The position numbers and the translations under genes are program-made. Of a DNA stretch of 64,000 nucleotides, positions 17,626 through 26,589 are shown one piece after another (position 1 is the stretch's first letter; the number at the start of each line of letters is the position of its first letter). The notes below the pieces were generated by a model, which saw nothing but the letters and a program-made list of their open reading frames with translations, did no database searches and was not told where the DNA came from. Source of the stretch: Heyndrickxia sporothermodurans (GTDB lineage Bacteria; Bacillota; Bacilli; Bacillales; Bacillaceae_C). The stretch covers positions 248,001 through 312,000 of the forward strand of contig BORH01000003.1 in NCBI GenBank assembly GCA_018333075.1, in the 5' to 3' direction.

Positions 17626-18062
17626 TCATTGAATTGAAATAACTTTCTATAATGAGTTGGATCATGGACTATATCAGCTAAAGTATATTGATCAAGCACG
17701 TTTAAATAAGCAGCTAATGCTTTACCAAGTAAATGCTTGAGTCCACATACAGGTGAGATAATACATGATCCTGGCTTTCCATCAAAGCATTCCACTAGCT
17801 GAAAATCTTCCTCAGTTTTCCTAACGATTGAACCGATATTGATTTTCTCAGGAGATAGTGCAAGCCGAATTCCTCCATTTCTTCCTCGAATGGTTTCTAT
17901 CACTCCCATTTTTCCTAATTCATGGGTTACCTTCATGAGGTGATTTTTAGAAATTCTATATACTTCAGCAATTTCTTTTATATTTGATAGCTTTCCGGGC
18001 TCTAATGTAGCTAGGTAGATAAGAACCCTAAGCGAATAATCTGTATAATTTGTTAATCTCAT
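17607..18062 (-). CDS. nsrR: Nitric-oxide-sensing Rrf2-family repressor NsrR
   Basis: 151-aa Rrf2-type regulator with an N-terminal winged helix (residues 1-75, MRLTNYTDYSLRVLIYLA) and three cysteines, Cys92, Cys100 and Cys106 in CFDGKPGSC...CGLKHL, at the same positions as the 4Fe-4S ligands of B. subtilis NsrR. Nitric oxide destroys the cluster and relieves repression. It is divergent from hmp, its classic target, and an NsrR-like palindrome lies in front of hmp. An in-frame GTG three codons upstream overlaps the SD (GAAGGTG), so the ATG at 18062 is used. Confidence 0.93.
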   Translation of the reverse strand: MRLTNYTDYSLRVLIYLATLEPGKLSNIKEIAEVYRISKNHLMKVTHELGKMGVIETIRGRNGGIRLALSPEKINIGSIVRKTEEDFQLVECFDGKPGSCIISPVCGLKHLLGKALAAYLNVLDQYTLADIVHDPTHYRKLFQFNEDDSKV

Positions 18063-18187
18063 TATTTTCACCTTCTTATATATATCAAACTAATTATAAC
18101 GTTTATGAACGTTAACTGTCTAAAATGTGACAGTTTTTTTAAAGGTGTATTTGAAATATTGCTTTTAATGTGAACGAGGAGTAATTT

Positions 18188-18212
18188 AAAGATGTATTAA
18201 AAATACTTCTTT
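18188..18212 (+). promoter_or_regulatory. NsrR operator upstream of hmp
   Basis: AAAGATGTATT-AAA-AATACTTCTTT is an inverted repeat with 10 of 11 matching positions and resembles the B. subtilis NsrR site ATGTATTTTAAATACAT. It ends 18 bp before the hmp start. A separate hairpin AACTGTC/GACAGTT with a T run is at 18114-18138. Confidence 0.72.
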
Positions 18213-18230
18213 TAAGAGGAGAGAACGATT

Positions 18231-19451
18231 ATGCTATCACAAAAAACAATTGATATTGTTAAATCAACAGCACCTATATTAGAAACTGAAGGAAAAAAAA
18301 TAACTACTTGCTTTTATAAAATGATGTTTGATGCACATCCAGAATTATTAAATATATTTAATCATGTTAACCAAAAACAAGGACGACAACAAACCGCACT
18401 TGCAAATACAGTGTATGCGGCAGCAAAATATATTGATCAATTAGAAGTCATTGTACCTGTGGTCACTCAGATTGCTCATAAGCATCGAGGATTAGGAGTT
18501 AAACCAGAACATTATCCAATCGTTGGAGAATTTTTATTAAAAGCAATTAAAGAGGTACTTGGAGATGCAGCAACTGACGAAATTATTAATGCATGGGCTG
18601 AAGCATATGGAGTGATTGCTCAAGCATTTATAGATGTTGAAAAAGGAATGTATGATACAGCAGCCAATCAGGAAAATGGCTGGAGCGACTTTAAAGAATT
18701 TACAGTAGTGAGAAAAGAAAAGGAAAGTAATGTCATTACATCATTTTATTTAAAACCAAAGGATGGTTCAGGTGTAACAAATTATGAACCTGGTCAATAT
18801 TTAACGATACAAGTAAAAATTCCAGGTGAAGAGTACACATTAAATCGTCAATATAGTTTATCATGTGCACCTGGTCACGATTATTATAGAATTTCAGTTA
18901 AAAAGGAAAAAGACAATGAACCAAATGGGAAAGTTTCAAACTATTTACATGATCATGTAAATGAAGGAGATACAATTGAAGTAAGTGCGCCATCAGGAAA
19001 CTTCACTTTAAACCGGGAGGAGTCAGCACCCGTTGCATTTATTTCTGGTGGAGTAGGTATCACACCGATGATGAGTATGCTTGAAGCTTTAGTTAATGAA
19101 GGGTCTAAACGTGAAATTCATTTTATACATGCAGCAAGAAATGAGGAGTTTCATGCTTTCAAGGAAACTGTAAATGCAGCTGTTTCTAAACTGGAAAATG
19201 GCCACTCTTATTATGGTTACGATAAACCTTTAGCCAATGATGGAAATCATCATTTTGAAGGTTATCTATCAAAAGCATTCCTTCAAAATATGATTACAAA
19301 TGATACGATCACATATATTTGTGGACCCGTTCCATTTTTGAAAAATGTTGTCCAAATTTTAGCTGAGCTGGGTGTTAAAGAAGAAAATATTCGCTATGAA
19401 TTTTTTGGACCTGCAATGAATTTAAATGCAGAGGAAAAAATTACTGCTTAA
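18231..19451 (+). CDS. hmp: Flavohaemoglobin, nitric oxide dioxygenase
   Basis: Detoxifies NO to nitrate with O2 and NAD(P)H in the cytoplasm. 406 aa, full length. Globin domain (1-145) has distal Tyr29 and Gln53 and proximal haem ligand His85. The FAD domain (about 150-255) shows the RQYSLSCAPG flavin motif. The NAD domain (about 260-400) shows FISGGVGITPMMSM and YICGPVPFLKNV. AAGAGGAGA precedes the ATG. Regulation by the divergent nsrR is strongly suggested by the palindrome just upstream. Followed by its own terminator. Confidence 0.97.
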   Translation: MLSQKTIDIVKSTAPILETEGKKITTCFYKMMFDAHPELLNIFNHVNQKQGRQQTALANTVYAAAKYIDQLEVIVPVVTQIAHKHRGLGVKPEHYPIVGEFLLKAIKEVLGDAATDEIINAWAEAYGVIAQAFIDVEKGMYDTAANQENGWSDFKEFTVVRKEKESNVITSFYLKPKDGSGVTNYEPGQYLTIQVKIPGEEYTLNRQYSLSCAPGHDYYRISVKKEKDNEPNGKVSNYLHDHVNEGDTIEVSAPSGNFTLNREESAPVAFISGGVGITPMMSMLEALVNEGSKREIHFIHAARNEEFHAFKETVNAAVSKLENGHSYYGYDKPLANDGNHHFEGYLSKAFLQNMITNDTITYICGPVPFLKNVVQILAELGVKEENIRYEFFGPAMNLNAEEKITA

Positions 19452-19459
19452 CCATATCA

Positions 19460-19496
19460 AATAGTGCTGTCCTAAAACTTATCGGACAGCACTATT
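19460..19496 (+). terminator. Terminator of hmp
   Basis: AATAGTGCTGTCC and GGACAGCACTATT form a 13-bp stem with an 11-nt loop. Confidence 0.9.
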
Positions 19497-19503
19497 ATTA
19501 TTA

Positions 19504-19668
19504 TTATTCGATTTCTTCTTCCTCAATACGATTTTTAAAAGCTTCTCGAGTAACGATGAACTCTTCGTCTCCAATAGCTTCCTTTGTATGCTTCTCAGTT
19601 AAGCTATTTTGAGGAAAGTTTCCAGGATGACCTTTTTTCTTATGATTATATCCAGATCCTCTTGCCAT
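19504..19668 (-). CDS. Small 54-aa hydrophilic protein
   Basis: A 54-codon frame with ATG preceded by GGGGTG at good spacing and ending just before the hmp terminator. The peptide starts MARGSGYNHKKKGHPGNFPQ and ends in an acidic IEEEEIE tail, with no Cys and no hydrophobic segment. The basic head and acidic tail look like small spore or stress proteins of Bacillus, but I cannot name the family. An AAACC/GGTTT-type imperfect hairpin lies just upstream at 19689-19715. Confidence 0.6.
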   Translation of the reverse strand: MARGSGYNHKKKGHPGNFPQNSLTEKHTKEAIGDEEFIVTREAFKNRIEEEEIE

Positions 19669-19919
19669 AGTTTCACCCCATTATATTTTAAACCCAGGAA
19701 CTATGTTTCCAGGTTTATGTGTTTAGATTCTCCAATATTATTATTTTTATCATGATTCAAAAAGGAATCATTCAATAATAAATTACTTGTACATTAACTT
19801 CCAAATAAATTCGATATAATAAAGAAAATGGTTCCCTAATGATTGAGTAATCATGTAGATTATTTTTACTTATTAAAAATGATTGATAATAAAAAAAATG
19901 TGATGAAGAGGGGATGTAT

Positions 19920-20294
19920 ATGGATTTTTGGAGATTGACGGAAGATAGAATTCGTGAAGCATATAAAAATGGAGAATTCGAAAATTTACCAGGGTTCGGA
20001 AAACCATTACCCGAAGATGAGTTAGCAAATATTCCTGAGGATTTAAGAATGGCTTATCGGATTATGCGTAATGCTGGATTTTCTCCCGAAGAAGCATCAG
20101 TAAAAAAAGAACTTATGACTATAGAAGATCTTATTAGGAAAAGTGAAAATGAAATCGATCAAGATAGCTTACGTAAACAACTAAATGAAAAAATGTTAAA
20201 GTATAATGAATTACTGTCAAAGAGAAGAGTGAAAACAAATTCTTCAGTGTTTAAAAACTATGAGCAAAAAATTGAAAAGAAATTCCTTAAATAA
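19920..20294 (+). CDS. DnaJ homologue subfamily C member 28 conserved-domain protein (DUF1992)
   Basis: 124-aa cytoplasmic protein. The DUF1992 signature is at the N-terminus: DRIREAYKNGEFENLPGFGKPL (given here only as the GEFENLPGFGKPL core, residues 17-29), followed by a helical region with LRMAYRIMRNAGF and EEASVKKEL. No J-domain is present. An ATG six bases upstream touches the GAGGGG site, so the second ATG at 19920 is chosen. Function is unknown in bacteria. It is separated by 136 bp from motA with its own sigma-D-type promoter, so it is not part of that operon. Confidence 0.8.
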   Translation: MDFWRLTEDRIREAYKNGEFENLPGFGKPLPEDELANIPEDLRMAYRIMRNAGFSPEEASVKKELMTIEDLIRKSENEIDQDSLRKQLNEKMLKYNELLSKRRVKTNSSVFKNYEQKIEKKFLK

Positions 20295-20362
20295 CGAGTG
20301 ATTCAAAATACCTAGTAAAAATATTTGCAAAAGATTTATGTCGAAGATTTGGAGAATTTCTC

Positions 20363-20389
20363 TAAAAGAATTGGCTTCTTTGTCGATAT
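20363..20389 (+). promoter_or_regulatory. Sigma-D promoter of motAB
   Basis: TAAA (20363-20366), 15-bp spacer, GTCGATAT (20382-20389). This matches the motility sigma-factor consensus TAAA-N15-GCCGATAT at all but one base, 42 bp before motA. Confidence 0.8.
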
Positions 20390-20430
20390 AAAGGTTAAGA
20401 AGACGATTTTGATTAATTAGGGTGAAGTAA

Positions 20431-21222
20431 ATGGATAAGACATCGATTATTGGCGTTATTTTAGGAGTTATTGCAATCGGAGTTGGAATGGTTTTAAAGG
20501 GTGTCCCGCTTTCAGCACTAGTGAATCCTGCTGCATTTTTAATCATTATACTTGGGACAGTTGCAGCAGTTACTATTGCTTTTCCAACTAGTGAAATAAA
20601 AAGAGTACCGAAGCTATTTAGAGTCCTTTTTAAAGAATCAAAACATATGAGCGAAAAAGAAATTGTTCACCTATTTTCCGACTGGGCACAGGTTGCAAGA
20701 AAGGAAGGCTTACTAGCATTAGAAGCGAAATTGATAGAAATTGATGATCCTTTTTTAAAAAATGGTTTAAGTTTAGCTGTAGACGGACAAAGTGCAGATT
20801 ATATTCGGGACGTTTTAAGTGAAGAAATTGAGGCGATGGAGGATCGGCATCAAGCAGGTGCTGCGATTTTTACGCAAGCAGGTACATATGCACCAACATT
20901 AGGTGTTCTTGGAGCTGTTCTTGGATTAATTGCAGCATTAGGCAATATGGCAGATACAGAATTATTAGGTCATGCGATATCAGCAGCATTCGTTGCTACA
21001 CTATTAGGGATATTTACAGGTTATGTATTGTGGCATCCTTTCGCTAACAAACTAAAGCGCAAATCAAAACAAGAGGTTAAAATGAAAGAAATTATGCTGG
21101 AAGGTGTTTTATCCATTTTGGCTGGTGAAGCTCCTAGAGTAATTGAACAAAAGTTAGCATCTTATTTACCTGCTGGAGAACGGAAAAAGTTTTTAGAAGA
21201 AAGCAGTGAAATAAATGAGTAG
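20431..21222 (+). CDS. motA: Flagellar stator protein MotA
   Basis: Integral membrane stator subunit, 263 aa, four transmembrane helices (about 2-24, 33-52, 150-172 and 180-202). It couples proton flow to flagellar rotation with MotB. The large cytoplasmic loop (about 55-145) has the charged residues that meet FliG. GVLGAVLGLIAALG and AAFVATLLGIFTGYVLW are conserved, and the sequence is closest to B. subtilis MotA rather than sodium-type MotP. AGGGTGA precedes the ATG. Stop overlaps motB by 8 bp: translational coupling. Confidence 0.95.
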   Translation: MDKTSIIGVILGVIAIGVGMVLKGVPLSALVNPAAFLIIILGTVAAVTIAFPTSEIKRVPKLFRVLFKESKHMSEKEIVHLFSDWAQVARKEGLLALEAKLIEIDDPFLKNGLSLAVDGQSADYIRDVLSEEIEAMEDRHQAGAAIFTQAGTYAPTLGVLGAVLGLIAALGNMADTELLGHAISAAFVATLLGIFTGYVLWHPFANKLKRKSKQEVKMKEIMLEGVLSILAGEAPRVIEQKLASYLPAGERKKFLEESSEINE

Positions 21223-22033
21223 ACGGAAGAAAAAAAAACGTGAAGAAGAGCATATTAGTGAATCTTGGTTAATACCTTACGCGGATATCTTAACCTTATT
21301 ATTGGCCTTGTTTATTGTTTTATTTGCTTCTAGTACAGTTAACTCTCAAAAATTTCAGCAAATGTCTAAGGTGTTTAATGGGATCTTTTCTAGTGGTGTT
21401 GGAATAATGGATTACTCTAACCCACAGCCAGAGGATAATTTTCACTCCGGAGTATCAAAGACTGCTACTGATGTAGACAAAGAAAAAGAAAATGATAAGA
21501 AGGCCGCTGAAGAAGAATTAAAAAAGAACCTCGAAAAACTGAAGCTCGAAGATCATGAAGAGTTGGTAAAAGTACAAGCAAAGGTGAACACTTATATTAA
21601 AGCAAATCATTTGAATGGAAAGTTCGCTACCTCTCTTACGAGCGAAGGCTTATTATTAACGATAAGAGATAATGTTTTATTTGATTCTGGGAAAGCAAAT
21701 ATTACTGGTAACAATTTAAAAATCGCAAAAGAATTATCTAACCTACTTATCATGGATCCACCAAGAAATATTATTATTAGTGGTCATACTGATAATGTAC
21801 CTATTCGAAATTCGAATTTTGAATCGAATTGGGAATTGAGTGTGACAAGAGCATATAATTTTATGAAAATCATTTTAAACAACAATCATGAGCTTAATCC
21901 TCGTAATTTTAGTGTTAAAGGTTATGGAGAATATCAACCGATTGCTTCTAATGCTACAGAAGAAGGTAGAGCAAAAAATCGTCGGGTAGAAGTGCTCATT
22001 CAACCTAGGATTAAATCTGAAGCAAATAATTAG
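21215..22033 (+). CDS. motB: Flagellar stator protein MotB
   Basis: Stator subunit of 272 aa with one transmembrane helix near 20-42. Asp24 in SWLIPYADILTLLLALF is the essential proton carrier. A Lys/Glu-rich linker (about 85-125) leads to a C-terminal OmpA-like peptidoglycan-binding domain (about 150-265) with ISGHTDNVPI and GRAKNRRVEV. Overlaps motA by 8 bp and ends in a strong terminator. Confidence 0.95.
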   Translation: MSRRKKKKREEEHISESWLIPYADILTLLLALFIVLFASSTVNSQKFQQMSKVFNGIFSSGVGIMDYSNPQPEDNFHSGVSKTATDVDKEKENDKKAAEEELKKNLEKLKLEDHEELVKVQAKVNTYIKANHLNGKFATSLTSEGLLLTIRDNVLFDSGKANITGNNLKIAKELSNLLIMDPPRNIIISGHTDNVPIRNSNFESNWELSVTRAYNFMKIILNNNHELNPRNFSVKGYGEYQPIASNATEEGRAKNRRVEVLIQPRIKSEANN

Positions 22034-22042
22034 CAGTAGTAA

Positions 22043-22074
22043 AAAAATGGGATCCAACTGGATCCCATTTTTTG
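22043..22074 (+). terminator. Terminator of motAB
   Basis: AAAAATGGGATCC and GGATCCCATTTTT around AACT, with extra T bases. Confidence 0.92.
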
Positions 22075-22115
22075 TATCAAAGTGAATGTTAAAAAGTGAC
22101 AATTCAAACTTGATA

Positions 22116-22469
22116 CTATTTATCTTTCTTTTTTTTTTTGAAAATGTGCATGATCCCATAGCCTAAAAATCCGAATAATACATATAAGACTAAATAACCT
22201 AGTGCACTGCTATTTAACCAAATTAGGATAGTAATGATTAATATTATGCTAATAGTAATTAAATCAATGAAAATACTTCTATCAGCTACTTTGGTTAAGA
22301 CACCTTGTAAAAAAAATATTATTGGAAAAATAATTAGTAGTGCAATTAGGGAATATAGGTGATCTTCTTGGTGAAAAATGACATCTGTAAAAAAAATAAA
22401 TCCGATAAAAAGAATTAATATAGATGAAAAGAGCGTTAGATAGAAATTTGAAAATGTACTTTTTTTCAT
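22116..22469 (-). CDS. Small four-helix membrane protein of unknown function
   Basis: 117-aa protein, about 70% hydrophobic, with four predicted helices (roughly 8-30, 40-58, 66-85 and 88-108) and a Lys-rich tail, FKKKKKDK. AAAGGAG lies 7 nt before the ATG. No conserved motif recognised. It stands alone between motB (convergent) and the MFS gene. Probably a real gene because of the clear ribosome binding site and membrane-protein pattern. Confidence 0.6.
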   Translation of the reverse strand: MKKSTFSNFYLTLFSSILILFIGFIFFTDVIFHQEDHLYSLIALLIIFPIIFFLQGVLTKVADRSIFIDLITISIILIITILIWLNSSALGYLVLYVLFGFLGYGIMHIFKKKKKDK

Positions 22470-22607
22470 CCCGACTCTCCTTTGTGGAATATTCAGAACT
22501 TTCTTTTTGAATTATATCATAAACTTTAGTGTTTATAACTATATATTCCATAATTACCAATTGATAAAAACGAAGAGACCTATGCATATCCATAGATCGC
22601 CTTGTTG

Positions 22608-23804
22608 TTACACTTGAATTTCAGTATGCGCTTCTTCCTTTTTCCTATGTGATCTTGCATGTAATAAGAAATAGACTCCGATACATAAAATGATTAGGAA
22701 AGATGTAAAGAAATATAAAGTACTATAGCTAGAATGTGAAGCAACGATACCTAATACAAATGAACCTAATCCAATTCCAGCATCTAAAAAGGTGAAATAT
22801 GTGGCAGTCGCCATACTTCTTCTATTTGGTTCAACAGAATTAATAGCTATAGCTTGGAAACCAGGTGTCATTGTTCCATAGCCTAGTCCAATCAATGCAC
22901 CTGCTATTAGTAATGTAATCGAATGACTTGTTTGACTTAATATAAACGTTCCTACTCCAAATAATAATATTGATGGAAAAATAACCGCATTTTCACCATA
23001 TCGATCAAACCATCTACCTGTAAATGGTCTTGAAGCTAAAAGAAAAACTGCATATACTACAAAAAAGAAGCTGGAGGCCTGATCTAAATGAAGTTCCTTG
23101 GCATAAACAGAAATAAATGAAAGTATTCCTGAATAACTAAAAGAAATAAGAAATGTAACAATTGCAATTGGTATCGCCTTACGTTCAAATAAATCACCGA
23201 TTTTAAAACCAATATTATTTTGTTTATTAATTTTTTTAGGTATATTTACGAACAGTGTACATATAAAGGCAATGAATGAAAACAGAATACAAATGGCAAA
23301 TAATATTTTAAAGCTATAGTTTTGAATTAGTGTTAAACCTAAAAACGGACCGATTACCATAGCCATATTCATAAATGTAGTGTAGTAGCCCATACCTTCA
23401 CCGAGCCGTTTTTTAGGAATGATATCAGCTATAATTGCTCCGGTAGCTGTAGTTGCAATTCCAAAGCCGATTCCATGAAAAAAGCGAATGATTAATAACC
23501 AAGTAAAAGTTTGTCCAAAAAAATATAATATGGATGCAATAAAAAATATTAATAAAGAAATAAAAAGCATAAATTTTCTTCCAATTGCTTCTAGCAAAAT
23601 TCCTGTAAAAGGTCGAACAATGACTGCAGAAATAATAAAAACAGTAACAACCAATCCTATTTGTGTATTGTCTACTTTTAAGTCATCCATTGCATAAATA
23701 GGAAGTGTTACCATGAGCAAATAAAACGTTAAAAATAAAAAGAAACTTGTGAACGAAACACCTAAAAAGTTTTTCGTCCAAAGCTTTGAAGTTTGTTCCT
23801 CCAT
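22608..23804 (-). CDS. MFS drug/metabolite efflux transporter
   Basis: 398-aa major facilitator protein with twelve hydrophobic segments. The motif-A-like loop RPFTGILLEAIGRKFMLF follows helix 2, with its counterpart RPFTGRWFDRYGENAV in the second half. IGFGIATTATGAIIADIIP resembles efflux family patterns. It is 15 bp after the MarR gene and read in the same direction, so MarR most likely controls it. The substrate is not predictable; export of a toxic organic compound is the usual theme. Confidence 0.85.
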   Translation of the reverse strand: MEEQTSKLWTKNFLGVSFTSFFLFLTFYLLMVTLPIYAMDDLKVDNTQIGLVVTVFIISAVIVRPFTGILLEAIGRKFMLFISLLIFFIASILYFFGQTFTWLLIIRFFHGIGFGIATTATGAIIADIIPKKRLGEGMGYYTTFMNMAMVIGPFLGLTLIQNYSFKILFAICILFSFIAFICTLFVNIPKKINKQNNIGFKIGDLFERKAIPIAIVTFLISFSYSGILSFISVYAKELHLDQASSFFFVVYAVFLLASRPFTGRWFDRYGENAVIFPSILLFGVGTFILSQTSHSITLLIAGALIGLGYGTMTPGFQAIAINSVEPNRRSMATATYFTFLDAGIGLGSFVLGIVASHSSYSTLYFFTSFLIILCIGVYFLLHARSHRKKEEAHTEIQV

Positions 23805-23819
23805 ATATATTCACCTCAT

Positions 23820-24236
23820 TTAATTCATATTTGTCATCATTTTACGAAGGACACGGAAAGCGATCTCTTTTTCTTCCTCAGGCACACCTTGCAGTACGTC
23901 CTTCTCAAATTGACTTACTAATTCAACGATAGCTGAATAGTTTTTCAATGCTATTTCTGTTAAAGTAATTCTCTTTTCGCGTTTGTCCTTTCCTTCTGTT
24001 TTACGAATCCATTGTATTTTTTCGAGCCGATTGACAGTTCTTGTTACTGTGGGAGCTTCAACATTTAAATAATTACTTATTTCAACGAGTGTACATGGGC
24101 CATGATGAAATAAATAATAAATGATCGTCCATTGTGAGCTATAAATTTCTGTTTCAGCTAAGCTTTCATTCATTTTTTTACTAATTTTTCTTGATACTTG
24201 GTTATATTGGTGAAAAAATTCGTGAGATTGAACCAT
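23820..24236 (-). CDS. MarR-family transcriptional repressor
   Basis: 138-aa dimeric winged-helix regulator. HTH and wing region is seen in LVEISNYLNVEAPTVTRTVNRL (core VEAPTVTRTVNRLE, about residues 57-70), followed by GKDKREKRITLTE, the wing. It heads the two-gene operon with the MFS transporter, and a palindrome in its own leader suggests autorepression. The SD is AAAGGAGAA. The ligand is unknown. Confidence 0.88.
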   Translation of the reverse strand: MVQSHEFFHQYNQVSRKISKKMNESLAETEIYSSQWTIIYYLFHHGPCTLVEISNYLNVEAPTVTRTVNRLEKIQWIRKTEGKDKREKRITLTEIALKNYSAIVELVSQFEKDVLQGVPEEEKEIAFRVLRKMMTNMN

Positions 24237-24255
24237 TTTATTCTCCTTTAAAAAT

Positions 24256-24271
24256 AGTTACCTAGGTAAGT
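24256..24271 (-). promoter_or_regulatory. Palindromic operator of the marR-MFS operon
   Basis: AGTTACCTAGGTAAGT holds the perfect 12-bp palindrome TTACCTAGGTAA. On the minus strand it lies just after a TATACT -10-like element and 20 bp before the marR start, an ideal autorepression position. Confidence 0.65.
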
Positions 24272-24597
24272 ATATAACTTAATAAGAAAAATGTCTAGGT
24301 TTTGTTAAGAGTAAAATTGATTATTACCTGAAAGAGATTTTCTTGTTTTAAATCTTACAAAAACGTATTTTGTTTTGTATTTTTGAAATACATTTAATGG
24401 TAAAATAAAAATTTGTCAGAAACTATCATTTCTTGGGAAATACTATATTTGATACAAAGAGAAGAAAAGGGATTAGTTAAAAAAGATTATAAATATCTTT
24501 TGCTATAACTAAAAAATAGCGATATGATATTTATATTCACACTGTAAAATTTTTTACATAGATATAGATAGGCGTTTTTTTGAAAGGAAGAGGTAAG

Positions 24598-25347
24598 ATG
24601 ATCACATATAAGTCCCAAAGAGAAATAGATATGATGAAAATGGCAGGTGAACTACTTGCAAACACTCATAAAGAAATTGCAAAAAGAATTAAGCCTGGAA
24701 TAACTACTTGGGAAATTGAAGAATTTGTAAATAATTATTTAAAGAAACATGGTGCAACTCCAGAACAGAAGGGGTATAAAGGCTATGAATTTGCTACATG
24801 TGCGAGTATCAATGATGAAATTTGTCATGGATACCCTAGAAAGCAACCTCTCCAAGAAGGAGATATCGTAACTATTGATATGGTAGTGAATTTAAATGGT
24901 GCACTCGCAGATTCTGCATGGAGTTATCCAGTAGGGGAAATTAGTAATCAGGCAAAAACTTTATTAGATATTACTAAAGAAGCATTATATAAAGGAATTG
25001 AGCAGGTTAAAGTTGGAAATCGAATTGGTGATATTGGTCATGCCATTCAAACCTATGTAGAAGCTCAAGGATTTTCAGTGGTTCGAAATTTTATTGGTCA
25101 TGGGATTGGACCGTCTATACACGAAAAGCCAGAAGTTCCTCACTTCGGATTACCTGGAAAGGGACCAAGAATTAAAGAAGGAATGGTATTCACAATCGAA
25201 CCAATGGTTAATATTGGTGGATTTGAAACGAAAATGGATAACAATGGATGGACTGCTAGAACACGAGATGGATCCTTGTCTGCTCAATATGAGCATACAG
25301 TAGCTGTAACAAAAGATGGAATCATTATTATAACTGATCAAGATTAA
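24598..25347 (+). CDS. mapB: Type I methionine aminopeptidase (MapB/YflG-like)
   Basis: Removes the initiator methionine from nascent proteins. 249 aa, pita-bread fold. Metal ligands lie in IDMVVNLNGALADSAW (two Asp), NFIGHGIGPSIHE (His), FTIEPMV (Glu) and YEHTVAV (Glu). A TTG 18 nt upstream would extend the frame, but AGGAAGAGG is well spaced from the ATG at 24598. This is the stand-alone paralogue, not the copy in the ribosomal-protein operon. 361 bp of upstream sequence is AT-rich, with no ORF. Confidence 0.92.
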   Translation: MITYKSQREIDMMKMAGELLANTHKEIAKRIKPGITTWEIEEFVNNYLKKHGATPEQKGYKGYEFATCASINDEICHGYPRKQPLQEGDIVTIDMVVNLNGALADSAWSYPVGEISNQAKTLLDITKEALYKGIEQVKVGNRIGDIGHAIQTYVEAQGFSVVRNFIGHGIGPSIHEKPEVPHFGLPGKGPRIKEGMVFTIEPMVNIGGFETKMDNNGWTARTRDGSLSAQYEHTVAVTKDGIIIITDQD

Positions 25348-25370
25348 GCCTCATTTATGGGGCTTTTTAT
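25346..25370 (+). terminator. Terminator of mapB
   Basis: AAGCCTCAT and ATGGGGCTT arms with a short loop, starting at the stop codon and followed by TTT. Confidence 0.8.
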
Positions 25371-25471
25371 TATTTATCTCCACCTTTACCAATTGTTTTA
25401 TTAAGAATAAAGGAAATTTTGTTTTTGGTGAAGAAAGGTACTATAACTAATTAAATATTGGAGGAGATGAA

Positions 25472-26533
25472 TTGTTAAGAATTCTATTTATTGCTGTTGG
25501 ATTGTTTTTAGTTGGATGTTCCAATCCTGAGATAACAAATCAAAAAGAGTCGAAGGAAGTAATTTATAATCAATCGGCTATTTCCATCGCCAATAAATTA
25601 GATGTTCCGTGGGCCATAACAAAGCAGAATAATACGTTTTACATTAGTGAACGGAAGGGATTTATCGTTACTGTAAATGAAGATAATCCTAAGCTAGAAC
25701 GATCTGTAGTAAAAACGAAATGGCCAATTCATCAGGAAGGAGAAGGAGGGTTTTTAGGGATTGAACTGTCACCAAGTTTTGAGCAAACCCACCAGGCTTT
25801 CGCCTACCATACCTATCAAGAGAATGGTTCAACTTTTAATCGTGTGATTCTTATCCAAAAAAAGGGGGATAACTGGATAGAAGTAAGAGAATTATTAGCT
25901 AGAATTCCAGGGGAAACGATTCATAATGGAGGAAGAATAAAGCTAGGTCCAGACCAAAAACTTTATGTTACAACTGGAGATGCGGCTGTTCCTAACAATG
26001 CACAAAATAAAAATTCTTTATCAGGAAAAATTTTACGATTGAATCTGGATGGCAGCATTCCACAGGATAACCCCTATCCAGATAGCTATGTTTATTCATA
26101 TGGTCACAGAAACCCACAGGGCTTGGCTTGGGATGAACAAGGCAATATGTATAGTTCTGAACATGGTCAAAGTGCTCATGATGAAATTAATGAAATTAAA
26201 GCAGGACATAATTATGGTTGGCCAATAATCGAAGATAGTGTTCAAAGAGAAGGATTAGATACACCTTTGTTTCAAACAAAGGATATTACCTGGGCACCTT
26301 CAGGGATTCAATATATGAAAGGAAAATTATATATTGCTACCCTTCGTGGTGAATCAGTAAGAGAATTAAATCTTCAAAACAAAACATCTAAAAAGTTGAT
26401 AGGAGATATTGGGAGAGTAAGGGATGTATATATTGAAGGAGATTATTTATATTTTATTTCTAATAATTTAGACGGAAGAGGATCTCCTAGAGAATTTGAT
26501 GATCAAATATTTAAAGTGAATGTAAGTAAATAA
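25472..26533 (+). CDS. PQQ-type glucose/sorbosone dehydrogenase lipoprotein (YliI-like)
   Basis: 353-aa secreted lipoprotein. The lipobox LVGC puts the lipidated cysteine at residue 16. The mature part is a beta-propeller of the soluble aldose sugar dehydrogenase family; typical segments are LDVPWAI, GEGGFLGIELSP, HNGGRIKLGPDQKLYVTTGD, YGHRNPQGLAWD and SEHGQSAHDEINEI, with the HNGGR histidine expected at the active site. TTG start, supported by GGAGGAG at 25460-25466. Cofactor use in this organism is uncertain, since no PQQ biosynthesis genes are nearby. Confidence 0.87.
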   Translation: MLRILFIAVGLFLVGCSNPEITNQKESKEVIYNQSAISIANKLDVPWAITKQNNTFYISERKGFIVTVNEDNPKLERSVVKTKWPIHQEGEGGFLGIELSPSFEQTHQAFAYHTYQENGSTFNRVILIQKKGDNWIEVRELLARIPGETIHNGGRIKLGPDQKLYVTTGDAAVPNNAQNKNSLSGKILRLNLDGSIPQDNPYPDSYVYSYGHRNPQGLAWDEQGNMYSSEHGQSAHDEINEIKAGHNYGWPIIEDSVQREGLDTPLFQTKDITWAPSGIQYMKGKLYIATLRGESVRELNLQNKTSKKLIGDIGRVRDVYIEGDYLYFISNNLDGRGSPREFDDQIFKVNVSK

Positions 26534-26542
26534 CAATAATAA

Positions 26543-26588
26543 ATTGAGCAGTTGATCTAATCTTTAAGAAAAAGATCAACTGCTTAAT
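26543..26588. terminator. Bidirectional terminator between the dehydrogenase gene and yfkK
   Basis: ATTGAGCAGTTGATCT and AGATCAACTGCTTAAT form a long stem (one mismatch) between two convergent genes; T bases follow on the plus side. Confidence 0.82.
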
Positions 26589-26589
26589 T

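Noticed and set aside
18114-18138. Small RNA or terminator AACTGTC/GACAGTT between nsrR and hmp
   Set aside because: A real hairpin with T run, but no promoter or transcript for it could be defined; left as a note.
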